Shown here: one piece after another, positions 1-9,364 of the stretch
Layout: each line of letters opens with the position of its first letter
Position numbering within the stretch: the first letter of the stretch is position 1
From: Loripinus fragilis
Taxonomy: Eukaryota > Mollusca > Bivalvia > Lucinida > Lucinidae
NCBI GenBank assembly: GCA_964019695.1
Contig: OZ026524.1
Span: 66,986,223 to 67,050,222 of the forward strand
Length of the DNA stretch: 64,000 nt
Reading direction: 5' to 3'
Made by a program: the position numbers and the translations under genes
The notes under the pieces: model-generated
Seen by the model: the letters and a program-made list of their open reading frames with translations, nothing else
The model's database searches: none
Told to the model about the DNA's origin: nothing

Positions 1-3000
1 CTAACCTATGTCACGCTGCTCATATATCTTGATGATATTATAGTTTACTCAAAGACTTTTGAGACTCATTTGGACAGTTTACGGGAAATCCTCCAAAGGC
101 TTAAGGAAGTTAATCTTAAACTGAACCCAAAGAAATGCTGCCTATTTCGTACCTCGGTGTCCTTTTTAGGCCACCAAGTATCCGAGCAAGGCATTTCTAT
201 GTGCCCCCTTAAAATTCAGACAATCAAAGACTGGCCCCAGCCTAAAAACGTAAAAGAAGTAAGACAGTTCATTGGGCTGGCCAGTTATTACAGAAAATTT
301 CTAAGTCAGTTTGCTCAAATTTGTAAACCTTTACATAAGTTGACTGAGAAAGATGTCCCTTTTATCTGGAACCAGGATCATCAAACTGCTTTTGAAGCAA
401 TCAAAATCTTGCTGACGACAGGGCCCGTTTTGAGTTATCCTAGCCCAGACGGACAAACATTCATTTTAGACTGTGATGCATCCAATGCCGCTGTTGGAGC
501 CGTACTTCACCAGTTGCAAGATGGTGAAGAAAAGGTAATTGGATATTATAGTAAGTGTCTGAGCAGGTCTGAACGAAAATATTGCACAACCAGAAAAGAG
601 CTAGTAGCCGTTGTGAAGGCTATAAAATATTTTCACCACTTCTTATATGGACAACCATTTATTGTGAGAAGTGATCATGGATCCTTACAATGGTTACTGA
701 ACTTTCGTAACCATGGTGAGGGGCAATTGGCCAGATTTTTAGAAACCCTCTCAGCCTACTCTTTTAAGATTCAATATAGAGCTGGGAGAACCCATAGAAA
801 TGCAGATGCAATGTCTAGAAGGCCATGCTATGATAGTAATTGTCATTACTGTACCCGTTATGAGTCTCGCTATGATAAAGAAATCATCTCAGAGCAGGAG
901 TTAAACTCTAGGTATCTGAGTAACTCAGAATCTGTTTGCAGTACCACTGTGAAGTTTTGTGGTAGTGAAACTGCTGTTGAAAACAGGTCGTTAGAAGACT
1001 GCAAGAACACTGACACATGCATTGACGGAATGCATGAATTAGGACTAGATGAGCACCAGATGAGTGCTCCTATATTTTTATGCCAGGATTGTGATCCTGA
1101 TGATTATTATATTGGGCCCAAGGGGATTGACAACATTTTGTGTGGTAGTAGTGCAAGCACTCCCACTTCTTTAGACCATGGAGTTACATCGGTGGTCTCA
1201 AATGAGATGACACTTAGGGATGTCACCGGTTGTGGTCCCTCACCCATTGTGTCTTGCTTACGCACCAATGTGGTGGATGAGAGAACTCACAAAATTAATT
1301 ATACTAGTTGTCCCCCAGATTTTTACTGCCAAGAGGCAGATAGTGATACGGACGATTGGATGGACCACTTTGAGGATGAATCTCTGTTTGGGTGTTTGTT
1401 TGGACCGTTAGATGTTGACGAGAATGAGTTCAGTTTATCAGTTGTCTATACAAGGAGCGAAAGCTTACCATTGCTAAATACAGCTGAGACGGTTGCCTCT
1501 GGCTCATTGTCCAAAGACTGTTTTGAAGAAAGAGACCTTAATCATGCTGGCGTGATTTCAACTAGGAGAAACGCTCATGGGAACTTGGTGCACCGTTCTT
1601 GTGACAGCGAAGTATCTTGCAGATGTGTGGTTCCAAACCAGTACCCCTCAGATGATCCTCAATCTGGTAAGAATAAAGGGGATGTCAGTGATAAATACAG
1701 CAGTGTTCAAACACAAACAGATAGATATAATGGCCGTCAAATAGCGGCACAGGCAATTGACGGACAAGCGGATGTTTGTCTTGAACTTACAAAAGACAAT
1801 ATTTTGACTAAACAAGAAGAAGATCCTATTCTGAAACTCCTGTTGCAATGGAAAAGAGATGATGTAAAACCTCCCTGGTCTGGAGTATCTCAGTACTGTA
1901 AAGAATTAAAAGTGTACTGGCATGCCTGGAACTTATTAGAAGTTCAAGACGGAATCTTATGTAAGAAACATGAGCGAGATGATGGAACAGGTACAGATTA
2001 CTTGTATATTCTGCCTGCTTCTTTGAAAAAAGAAGCATTTAGACATCTGCATGAATTCATAACAGGAGGTCACCTTGGTAGAGCTAAGACCTATGAGAAA
2101 ATTAGGAAGCGGTTCTACTGGTGCAATATGCACCGTGATGTGTCATATTGGTGTCGAATATGTTCCACTTGTGGTGCTAGGAAAACACCTCCTAGACGTG
2201 CTAAAGCCCCTATGAGACAATACAATGTAGGGTGCCCCATGGAAAGAATTGCCATAGATATCAGTGGTCCTTACCCTGTCTCCAAAACAGGACACAAGTA
2301 TTTACTTGTTGTCTCAGACTATTTCACAAAATGGGTAGACGCTATCCCGTTGCAAACCCAGGAAGCGTCTCATGTAGCCTCAAAATTAGTCAACAAATTT
2401 ATTGCAATTCATGGAGTACCCTTACAATTGCACTCTGATCTGGCAACCAATTTTGAATCCAAAGTATTCCAGGAGGTCTGCAAACTTCTTGGAATTAATA
2501 AGACTAGAACCACACCCAGAAGACCACAATCAGATGGGATGGTTGAGCGGGCAAATAGAACAATTCAAAATATGATTGCCTCTTATATTTCTAAAAACCA
2601 AAATGACTGGGATGAACATATACCACTTCTCATGCTAGCTTACCGGACGTCTGTTCACGAGACAACTGGGGTTTCTCCGGCTATGATGGTGTTCGGTCGT
2701 GATCTGACTTTACCCATAGACTTGGTGATGGGACGACCTGTAAGAGATGAAAAATTAGCTGCAACTGATCATGCTTATCAGCTGGAAGAGAGATTATTGA
2801 AAATACATGAGTTTGCTAGGAAGAATTTAAAAATTGCCAGCGATAGCATGAAACGCCGATATGATGTAAAAGTAAACTTTACTAAGTATAATGTAGGCGA
2901 CGCGGTCTGGTACTTCAAACCTCAACGGCGTAAGGGATTTAACCCCAAACTACAGTGGCATTGGAAAGGACCCATGATTGTGATTGACCGTCTAAATGAT

Positions 3001-3114
3001 GTTTTATTTAGAATACAATCAGGGCCCAGAGCGAAACCCCAGATAGCTTACCATGACCACCTGCGCCCTTATTTGTCAGAAGACAAACCAGATTGGTTTG
3101 TTCCCAAAGACTAG
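1..3114 (+). CDS. pol: Ty3/gypsy retrotransposon Pol, 3' part (RT end, RNase H, integrase)
   Basis: The reading frame is open from base 1, so the 5' part lies outside the window. The first codons carry the reverse transcriptase YLDD active-site box (bases 25-36). Numbering from codon 70, RNase H follows with its D-E-D-D set visible (D136, E177, D202, D246). Integrase has an HHCC zinc finger (H661, H668, C698, C701) and a DD35E core (D730, D790, E826), then a C-terminal module containing WKGPM. Between RNase H and integrase lies an unusually long, acidic, cysteine-containing spacer, about residues 253-575, with no domain I recognise. The box after D790 reads DLATNF rather than the usual DQGTNF, which may weaken integration. 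No frameshift or stop interrupts the 3 kb, so the copy is fairly young. The order RT-RNaseH-IN is that of Ty3/gypsy. Its gag, protease and 5' LTR are not seen. Confidence 0.96.
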   Translation, partial: LTYVTLLIYLDDIIVYSKTFETHLDSLREILQRLKEVNLKLNPKKCCLFRTSVSFLGHQVSEQGISMCPLKIQTIKDWPQPKNVKEVRQFIGLASYYRKFLSQFAQICKPLHKLTEKDVPFIWNQDHQTAFEAIKILLTTGPVLSYPSPDGQTFILDCDASNAAVGAVLHQLQDGEEKVIGYYSKCLSRSERKYCTTRKELVAVVKAIKYFHHFLYGQPFIVRSDHGSLQWLLNFRNHGEGQLARFLETLSAYSFKIQYRAGRTHRNADAMSRRPCYDSNCHYCTRYESRYDKEIISEQELNSRYLSNSESVCSTTVKFCGSETAVENRSLEDCKNTDTCIDGMHELGLDEHQMSAPIFLCQDCDPDDYYIGPKGIDNILCGSSASTPTSLDHGVTSVVSNEMTLRDVTGCGPSPIVSCLRTNVVDERTHKINYTSCPPDFYCQEADSDTDDWMDHFEDESLFGCLFGPLDVDENEFSLSVVYTRSESLPLLNTAETVASGSLSKDCFEERDLNHAGVISTRRNAHGNLVHRSCDSEVSCRCVVPNQYPSDDPQSGKNKGDVSDKYSSVQTQTDRYNGRQIAAQAIDGQADVCLELTKDNILTKQEEDPILKLLLQWKRDDVKPPWSGVSQYCKELKVYWHAWNLLEVQDGILCKKHERDDGTGTDYLYILPASLKKEAFRHLHEFITGGHLGRAKTYEKIRKRFYWCNMHRDVSYWCRICSTCGARKTPPRRAKAPMRQYNVGCPMERIAIDISGPYPVSKTGHKYLLVVSDYFTKWVDAIPLQTQEASHVASKLVNKFIAIHGVPLQLHSDLATNFESKVFQEVCKLLGINKTRTTPRRPQSDGMVERANRTIQNMIASYISKNQNDWDEHIPLLMLAYRTSVHETTGVSPAMMVFGRDLTLPIDLVMGRPVRDEKLAATDHAYQLEERLLKIHEFARKNLKIASDSMKRRYDVKVNFTKYNVGDAVWYFKPQRRKGFNPKLQWHWKGPMIVIDRLNDVLFRIQSGPRAKPQIAYHDHLRPYLSEDKPDWFVPKD

Positions 3115-3205
3115 ATAACAAACATTATTCATATTGCTCTATCGCCAAGATATTGTAGACTGTTTTTTAAGTAAGACTAAGACACCCAAAAAAAAAAAAA
3201 AAAAA

Positions 3206-3254
3206 TAGGTACTCATTGGAAGCATCTCATTGAGGTGATTCAAATGAGAACCTA
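3206..3254. repeat. Long hairpin, copy 1
   Basis: The stretch folds on itself: TAGGTACTCATT pairs with AAATGAGAACCTA (one mismatch) and the inside CATCTCA pairs with TGAGGTG. Its 5' half shares CTCATTGGAAGC and flanking words with a second hairpin at 8082-8136. It lies just 3' of the pol stop and an A-run, so it could mark the start of an LTR or be an unrelated small element. Confidence 0.55.
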
Positions 3255-4049
3255 TATCAAAGGATTAATTGAGTTAATTAAGACTGGTGTTATGCTATTT
3301 ATATATATCAGGGATCAAAAATAGCATTGGTCCGTTGTCTCAGGCTGCAGGGCAAGAGAAATTTTGATATTTCATGAAAAAAAAAAATTGAAAATTTCCC
3401 ACGCATATTTTTTTTTTTTTTGTTACGCAGGGCAAATGATTATTTTAAAATAATTTGAGGCCTGCCCATATATATAATATTATGCTAAGGTATTAGCTTG
3501 ATTCTTCTCACCCCAGACTAGAGTTGAATAAGACTGGTTTACGTAAGGTTTCCTCCTGGATCTAAGACTGAGAGTTAGGCTTGAAATTCTACATACAAAT
3601 GTACTAATGTTTTCAGACGTTACCTTATTGGTTAGGTAATCCTGGTTAGCCTGCATAAAACTTAGCCTGTTGACTAGAACATCACCATCCTAAGGACTAT
3701 CCTTGTATAGTTAGCACCTAAAATAAAATAAATAAAATATATATTAAGAGACTGTGACAATTAAGACTGTGTGTTGGCCAAATACAAGATAATGGGTATT
3801 TTGGTCATTCACTGAAAACCATTGATTCAACTGTTTAGAACTTCATCTCATGGAATAAGGGTTGAAAATAAGTACTGCTCCTTATTCCATTAATAAGACT
3901 GTTGAGATTGGTTGGTAGAAGGTTAGAAAGTCTTCTAGAGAATTTCTACTCTTACACCAACTAACTCACTATAAAATTTTGATGCTAAACCATAAATAAA
4001 GGAGACTGAACTATTATGGAAATAATAAGTGGGGATTGTTACTGATGTT

Positions 4050-4085
<36 letters not shown>

Positions 4086-4100
4086 AAAAAGTATTCCTCC

Positions 4101-4115
4101 TTTGTATAATTGCAG
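4101..4115 (+). other. Probable 3' splice site opening the zinc-finger/BTB exon
   Basis: The sequence TTTGTATAATTGCAG precedes the coding stretch. An in-frame TAA at 4107 closes the frame upstream. The first in-frame ATG (about 4287) lies inside the coding part, after both zinc-finger modules. The fingers can therefore be translated only if an upstream exon is spliced on here; the exon would begin in phase 0 at GGC (4116). A mild pyrimidine tract (TTCCTCCTTTG) precedes it. Confidence 0.6.
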
Positions 4116-6746
4116 GGCCACCATTTTCTATGCAAGCTGTGCGGGAATATTTATTTTCGTCACAGATGGGAGGTCCACAGGCACCTGCAGGAACAACATT
4201 CCTGCATTAACTATCAGTGCAGGAAGTGTGGCTTGTTGTTTTTGAGACGGAGCAATGGTCATTCTTGCCATGCAACAGAAGAAGACATGGAATACATCCA
4301 CAGGATGTCGGGAGCCAGAGGAGATGATGCGAAGAAACTTTTACAAGATTGGATTGTGAATGTAATGTCAAAGTCCTGGGAGTATGTCGTGAGTGGGGAA
4401 GTAGCTTCGAAAGTGACACCGAAAGATGACCCTCCAATCATACCCAGGGAGCGAGCCAGAAAGAGGGACCTGTCACCATTCGACCCCAATGACGAGCCAG
4501 ATGTCTCCATCGAGTATCCGGGGGTTACCTTTGAGCCACCTACTAAACTAATGAAGGGTGATCTGGAGTATTTGTCGGATATCTCCATGGAGATATCCTC
4601 GGATTCTGACTCCTCCCCAGAGCGGAATTTTTATAGATCTCCACAGAAAGTGTCACATAGGGCTATCAACAATTACAAAATCAATAAAAAGCCCATCATC
4701 CTTAAGAACGGAAAAGCAAATGAAAAGATAGGGAAAGTAAATACCGGTGCTACTAAGAAAGACGGATTGAAAGAGACACGAGATAAAAGCCAAAAGAATG
4801 ATGACTGTGAAAATAAGGCAAATGAAAAGATAGGGAAAGTAAATACTGGTGCTATTAAGAAAGACGGATTGATAGAGACCCTAGATAAAAGCCAAAAGAA
4901 TGATGAATGTGTAAATAAAGTAAATGAAAAGATAGGGAAAGTAAATACTGGTGCTATTAAGAAAGGAGGATTGATAGAGACCCTAGATAAAAGCCAAAAG
5001 AATAATGACCGTGTAAATAAAGGAAATGAAAAGATAGGGAAAGTAAATACTGGTGCTATTAAGAAAGACGGATTGATAGAGACCCTAGATAAAAGCCAAA
5101 AGAATGATGACTGTGTAAATAAAGGAAATGAAAAGATAGGGAAAGTAAATACCGGTGCTACTAAGAAAGACGGATTGAAAGAGACACGAGATAAAAGCCA
5201 AAAGAATGATGACTGTGAAAATAAGGCAAATGAAAAGATAGGGAAAGTAAATACTGGTGCTATTAAGAAAGACGGATTGATAGAGACCCTAGATAAAAGC
5301 CAAAAGAATGATGACTGTGTAAATAAAGGAAATGAAAAGATAGGGAAAGTAAATACTAGTGCTATTAAGAAAGACAGATTGACAGAGACCCTAGATAAAA
5401 GCCAAAAGAATGATGACTGTGTAAATAAAGGAAATGAAAAGATAGGGAAAGTAAATACTGGTGCTATTAAGAAAGACGGATTGATAGAGACCCTAGATAA
5501 AAGCCAAAAGAATGATGACTGTGTAAATAAAGGAAATGAAAAGATAGGGAAAGTAAATACTGGTGCTATTAAGAAAGACGGATTGATAGAGACCCTAGAT
5601 AAAAGCCAAAAGAATGATGACTGTGTAAATAAAGGAAATGAAAAGATAGGGAAAGTAAATACTAGTGCTATTAAGAAAGACGGATTGATAGAGACCCTAG
5701 ATAAAAGCCAAAAGAATGATGACTGTGTAAATAAAGGAAATGAAAAGATAGGGAAAGTAAATACTGGTGCTATTAAGAAAGACAGATTGATAGAGACCCT
5801 AGATAAAAGCCAAAGGAATGATGACTGTGTAAATAAAGGAAATGAAAAGATAGGGAAAGTAAATACTGGTGCTATTAAGAAAGACGGATTGATAGAGACC
5901 CTAGATAAAAGTCGAAAGAATGATGACAATGTAATTAAGGACAGAAATATAGAAAGAAAAAGTATAACGATAGAAGAATATAAACAAAGAGTCAAGACCA
6001 TGGACAGTCTGCATAAGGATTTTAATAATTTCAACAGTAGTAATGTCATATCAGACATCATATCCAACATGAATTTGAGCTATCCATTTAATGCTCAAGA
6101 ATCAACATACGATATCAATTATAATAATACCTACCCAATTCAGACCCAAGCAAACAGTAACCAGTTTAACTTGGATGCGGAGCTGCAGAGAGCCGTCAAA
6201 TCTATTCAGCCACCAGAGTACGAGGCCTATGTTGTCAATATGGAAGTCCATAGTGAAAGCAAACCCTTTGTGGAAACGAATGAATCACCCCTAGTTGAGC
6301 CGGTCTCGTCAGCCATCAAGACATCATTTGGATCACCTGCAGCTTCGTATCCAATCCTAACCAGTGTAGATAAGAACCTTCAAGAAGATGAAAGAATAAG
6401 ATCAGACCTTAAACAAATTAACAAAGAAAGAGTGACCCTCAACATTGGCGGAAGAAATTTTGAGACCAGTTATCCAATTTTATTGAGAGATGAACAGTCC
6501 ATATTTAATGTATTATTTCATGAAGAGAGACCCACAACCTTTTTCTTCGACCGGGATAGCTCTCATTTTCGCTATATCCTCAATTATTTGAGAGAAGACC
6601 GCAAAATGGACCAGATCGTACTTCCCAAAGAGCGTCGTTATCTTTTAGAAATGTTACAAGAAGCCTCATTTTATCGGCTAGAAGGATTACAGCAAATCAT
6701 TAGAAAAAGGCTCCAGCAATTTTCAGATTTGGGTCTAGAGTTTTAA
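4116..6746 (+). CDS. Zinc-finger / 34-aa repeat / BTB (T1-KCTD type) protein, terminal exon
   Basis: Numbering from codon 4110, an 876-residue frame ends at a TAA at 6744-6746. The N-terminus has a C2H2-like finger (C8, C11, H25, H30) and a second C2HC-like module (C37, C40, H51, C53/H54). A Ser/Asp-rich acidic linker follows (about 155-175). Residues 204-611 are twelve lysine-rich 34-residue repeats, probably disordered. Residues 774-865 form a BTB domain of the potassium-channel tetramerisation (T1/KCTD) kind: the TLNIGG start, the FFFDRDSSHFRYILNYLR block and the EASFYRLEGL end are all recognisable. Such domains form oligomers, and several recruit Cullin-3; a DNA- or RNA-binding adaptor role is inference. 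The usual order in ZBTB proteins, BTB first and fingers last, is reversed. No start codon lies in the exon, so at least one upstream exon is needed. It may be a host gene or a third frame of the upstream retroelement. Confidence 0.85.
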   Translation, partial: GHHFLCKLCGNIYFRHRWEVHRHLQEQHSCINYQCRKCGLLFLRRSNGHSCHATEEDMEYIHRMSGARGDDAKKLLQDWIVNVMSKSWEYVVSGEVASKVTPKDDPPIIPRERARKRDLSPFDPNDEPDVSIEYPGVTFEPPTKLMKGDLEYLSDISMEISSDSDSSPERNFYRSPQKVSHRAINNYKINKKPIILKNGKANEKIGKVNTGATKKDGLKETRDKSQKNDDCENKANEKIGKVNTGAIKKDGLIETLDKSQKNDECVNKVNEKIGKVNTGAIKKGGLIETLDKSQKNNDRVNKGNEKIGKVNTGAIKKDGLIETLDKSQKNDDCVNKGNEKIGKVNTGATKKDGLKETRDKSQKNDDCENKANEKIGKVNTGAIKKDGLIETLDKSQKNDDCVNKGNEKIGKVNTSAIKKDRLTETLDKSQKNDDCVNKGNEKIGKVNTGAIKKDGLIETLDKSQKNDDCVNKGNEKIGKVNTGAIKKDGLIETLDKSQKNDDCVNKGNEKIGKVNTSAIKKDGLIETLDKSQKNDDCVNKGNEKIGKVNTGAIKKDRLIETLDKSQRNDDCVNKGNEKIGKVNTGAIKKDGLIETLDKSRKNDDNVIKDRNIERKSITIEEYKQRVKTMDSLHKDFNNFNSSNVISDIISNMNLSYPFNAQESTYDINYNNTYPIQTQANSNQFNLDAELQRAVKSIQPPEYEAYVVNMEVHSESKPFVETNESPLVEPVSSAIKTSFGSPAASYPILTSVDKNLQEDERIRSDLKQINKERVTLNIGGRNFETSYPILLRDEQSIFNVLFHEERPTTFFFDRDSSHFRYILNYLREDRKMDQIVLPKERRYLLEMLQEASFYRLEGLQQIIRKRLQQFSDLGLEF
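4719..5942 (+). repeat. In-frame minisatellite: 12 tandem 102 bp units
   Basis: Unit starts fall every 102 bases (4719, 4821, 4923, 5025 ... 5841), twelve in all, each encoding 34 residues that begin NEKIGKVNT. Units 1 and 5 share the same set of variants (ATKKDGLKETRDK and CENKA) unlike the rest, which shows block duplication or gene conversion inside the array. The length is a multiple of three, so copy-number change leaves the protein in frame. Confidence 0.98.
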
Positions 6747-8081
6747 AGACCCAAATTTTTACCACAGACCTAGGCATGGGCACCTATAACTGCCTAGACC
6801 GTGATGTCACCATATCTATCTGATATATTTGCCTATGTAACTCACTCCAGATGAGATGTTCCAAGAGGAGATGTATACTACCACCTTCAAGACACCTTGA
6901 GTGATCAAGTTATCGCGTAATGTAATCTTTATATGATCAATTCAAGTTATACTCGCGTTCCTAGTGATATCGAATTTGACTAGTTACCTGATGACAACAT
7001 ATCAAACATAGTGAAATTAATCTTTTAGAAGAAATATTTTTAAATCCACTGGATATTTATCTCGAAACTTAACATAAACTGATCCAGTTCTCATATATGG
7101 ACATACCAAATAGACTAAGACGGAAATCTCGAGTTTCATCTACAAGAACATCAACTTCAGTCAACTGGGTCATTTTTTTTCATATTTAGTTAACTGGCCT
7201 ATATATATAAAAAAAACAAAAAACAACAACAACAAACTTTTGATCGATAATTCGTCTTTTCATAACCTGAATGACCTCTAGTGATTTCCACTCAAAACAA
7301 GGATTGTGGGTGTCTGATGGAACTTCTTCATGGAAGTTGTCCCAACAGATACCTTAAATCTAGGTTTGTTAATGTTTACCTCTGCTTATCCTAGAATTTT
7401 TAGAGTAGGTTAGGTGTATACATTACAGACATTCTGAGAAAGGTCCATTTCTGTCAACCCCAGAATATCTGTGGATGATGAGGGATATGCATTTCTTAGG
7501 AAATATTTTTGAGCTGGGATGTAGGGGTTATGTCTACCCTATATTTACCATAAAATATTTGTGGTATGTTGGGGGTATTCTTTATATCGGCTTGTTAACT
7601 CCTTGTGAAAATTAGAAACTTTAACAAAGTTGGATATTTTTTTTTTTTAGGACTTTCAACAGTGTCAAATTAAGCTCATCTCCAAGACATTACCAAGTAG
7701 GTGTAAAACTTTTGGTCTCATATAAAAAGAAAATTTATAGGGGATTCAACGTACAGAAGTCCGTGACAGCTGTGCAGAAAGTAGTAATTTCAATTATTAC
7801 TTCCTTCAGAGCTGGCATAGGTCTCTTCCGTTTATTAACTTGGTTTTGCTTTGAAGGTGATCGTGATTTGTAAACATTTTTTTTTAGTAAGGCAACGACA
7901 ACATATACTAACCTCTTTGCTTTATCATAGAAATAACATAGCAATAAACTTCATCTGGTATGTGGTTTAGGGTACGGTCTGTGGTTAAGAAAATTTTCTG
8001 CATCTGCAATATAAAATAATGTTACCCTAGTTAATGGGTAATAAAAATTACAAGTTTTCATGAGCATTACTGAGAGTGTGT
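6747..8081 (+). other. Probable 3' UTR and downstream DNA of the BTB exon
   Basis: AT-rich sequence with no coding frame of note. A canonical AATAAA lies at 7943-7948, about 1.2 kb after the stop, and could be the poly(A) signal. Short T-runs and AC/AT-rich patches are present but no mobile element edges were recognised. Confidence 0.4.
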
Positions 8082-8136
8082 GTTGGGGTGCTCATTGGAA
8101 GCGTCTCAAGGAGATGTTTCCAGTTAGCCCCACAAC
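8082..8136. repeat. Long hairpin, copy 2
   Basis: The arm starting GTTGGGGTGCTCATTGGAA pairs imperfectly with the later TTCCAGTTAGCCCCACAAC, and the inside GTCTC pairs with GAGAT around AAG. It shares its 5' arm (CTCATTGGAAGC, then TCTCA) and a following AACCTAT word with the hairpin at 3206-3254, while its 3' arm has different bases that still pair. Confidence 0.5.
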
Positions 8137-8956
8137 CTATGTCTTTAAGGGGAAATTGAGAAAATTTATCATTCTGCATAGGATATAGAAGTTTTAACCT
8201 TCAAAATGTTATGTTTGCAAAACATATTTTGAAAGTTGTACCACTGTACTGCTTGATAATGATATTATCATGAATTTGATAGTTAAAGAATTTACTTATG
8301 AACAGTAGACTCTCATTTTCTCAAAGTCAGCAACACCATTTCATATTATTAATATTTGCCTTAAAGGCATTGCATAAATCAACAGTCATTTGGGTGTTGA
8401 TTTCAGTTAAAAGAGCTTCATCACATTAAAAATATATAAAATTGCTTGCCAAAGTTTGTAACATGCATTTTTTGGACTTAAGTTCTCTCTTCGTAATGAT
8501 TGAAATTGGGTCAGTGAGAGTTAACTGTGATCATTCTTTAATATCTTGGGTATTATACTTGTACTCAGAACGAGCATAGACAAACAATGGTAAACCTATC
8601 TAGATTTATATAACATACCAGTACTATAAATGAGTAGTTGAAGTTTTTTTTCAGGTAAGCCACAACTGATGATAGAAAATGCTTTAACTATATGAGTTGT
8701 GGCAGACCTGTAAATTCTGATATAAAATTACTTTTGTTTCTTGGGTAAATACAGGTGCCTGTTTGCGAATCTAGAGTTAGATGTCTGGTGCATCTTAGAG
8801 GTGTCTTAAAAATGATTCAGGATAACACATGGGTGGAAGTTTTCAGGATTAATCTTGAATTCAGGATTTTGAGGCTGACTTTCTTTTGAAAGTTACCTCA
8901 AACTGCTGAAAGTGGGAGATTGAAATAGCTGCTCTGATACATTTTTAGATTATCTA
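8137..8956. other. No gene recognised
   Basis: About 0.8 kb of AT-rich sequence. I see no reading frame, array or element edge in it. Confidence 0.4.
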
Positions 8957-9226
8957 CAGGGACCAAGCTGGCCCAGAATTTTAGGGAGAAGTGACTTCTC
9001 CCTGCAGGACAATTAGGGAGAAGTGACAGTCAGATAGGGAGAAGTTATAGCGCAAAACTACGACATTTTCTGTCAATTTAGAAGCAAATCAGCCATTACA
9101 CATACTATTGCCTTTTAATGGAAGGAGAAACACGATGCAGTGGTAGTAGATTGTCTGATAATGTCAACACAGCTTGCATTTGTGTGGTGACAGAATGAAA
9201 GTGAGTCTCCCTAAAAAATAAAAAAA

Positions 9227-9265
<39 letters not shown>

Positions 9266-9359
9266 GGAGACTCCCACTTCTCCCTGGGTCCCATTTAGGG
9301 CGAAATTTCGGCCCCCAGGGCGACCATTTCGCCCTAGTCGCCCCCTAGCTTGGTCCCTG
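8957..9359. mobile_element. Small TIR element (MITE-like) with 5 bp target duplication
   Basis: The 13-base ends CAGGGACCAAGCT (8957-8969) and AGCTTGGTCCCTG (9347-9359) are exact inverted copies. The bases outside are ATCTA on both sides (8952-8956 and 9360-9364), a perfect 5 bp target-site duplication. Inside are repeated TAGGGAGAAGTGAC words, a short A-run and T-run near 9227-9263, and an opposite-strand CACTTCTCCCT, but no coding frame. CAGGG ends resemble those of hAT-like elements, yet hAT duplicates 8 bp, so I leave the superfamily open. Confidence 0.85.
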
Positions 9360-9364
9360 ATCTA

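Larger units (their letters stand above)
3115..4115 (+). other. Non-coding flank between pol and the zinc-finger/BTB exon
   Basis: No coding frame here. It holds an A18 run (3188-3205), a long hairpin (3206-3254), five exact copies of the 7-mer AAGACTG (3280, 3530, 3564, 3763, 3895), and an A32 run (4051-4082). A 3' LTR for the pol element should begin in this stretch, but with no partner LTR in the window I could not fix its edges. The last 15 bases, pyrimidine-rich and ending in TTGCAG, look like a 3' splice site. Confidence 0.5.

Noticed and set aside
4673..6070. 465-codon open frame on the minus strand across the 102 bp repeats
   Set aside because: It is the shadow of the in-frame repeat: a 102 bp unit with no stop on either strand gives long frames in both. 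The plus frame has fingers and a BTB domain at its ends; the minus frame has nothing recognisable.
3206..8150. CTCATTGGAAGC sites at 3.2 and 8.09 kb read as a pair of LTR starts enclosing the BTB exon
   Set aside because: Similarity fades after about 60 bp and each site is a self-contained hairpin, so an LTR pair is not supported.
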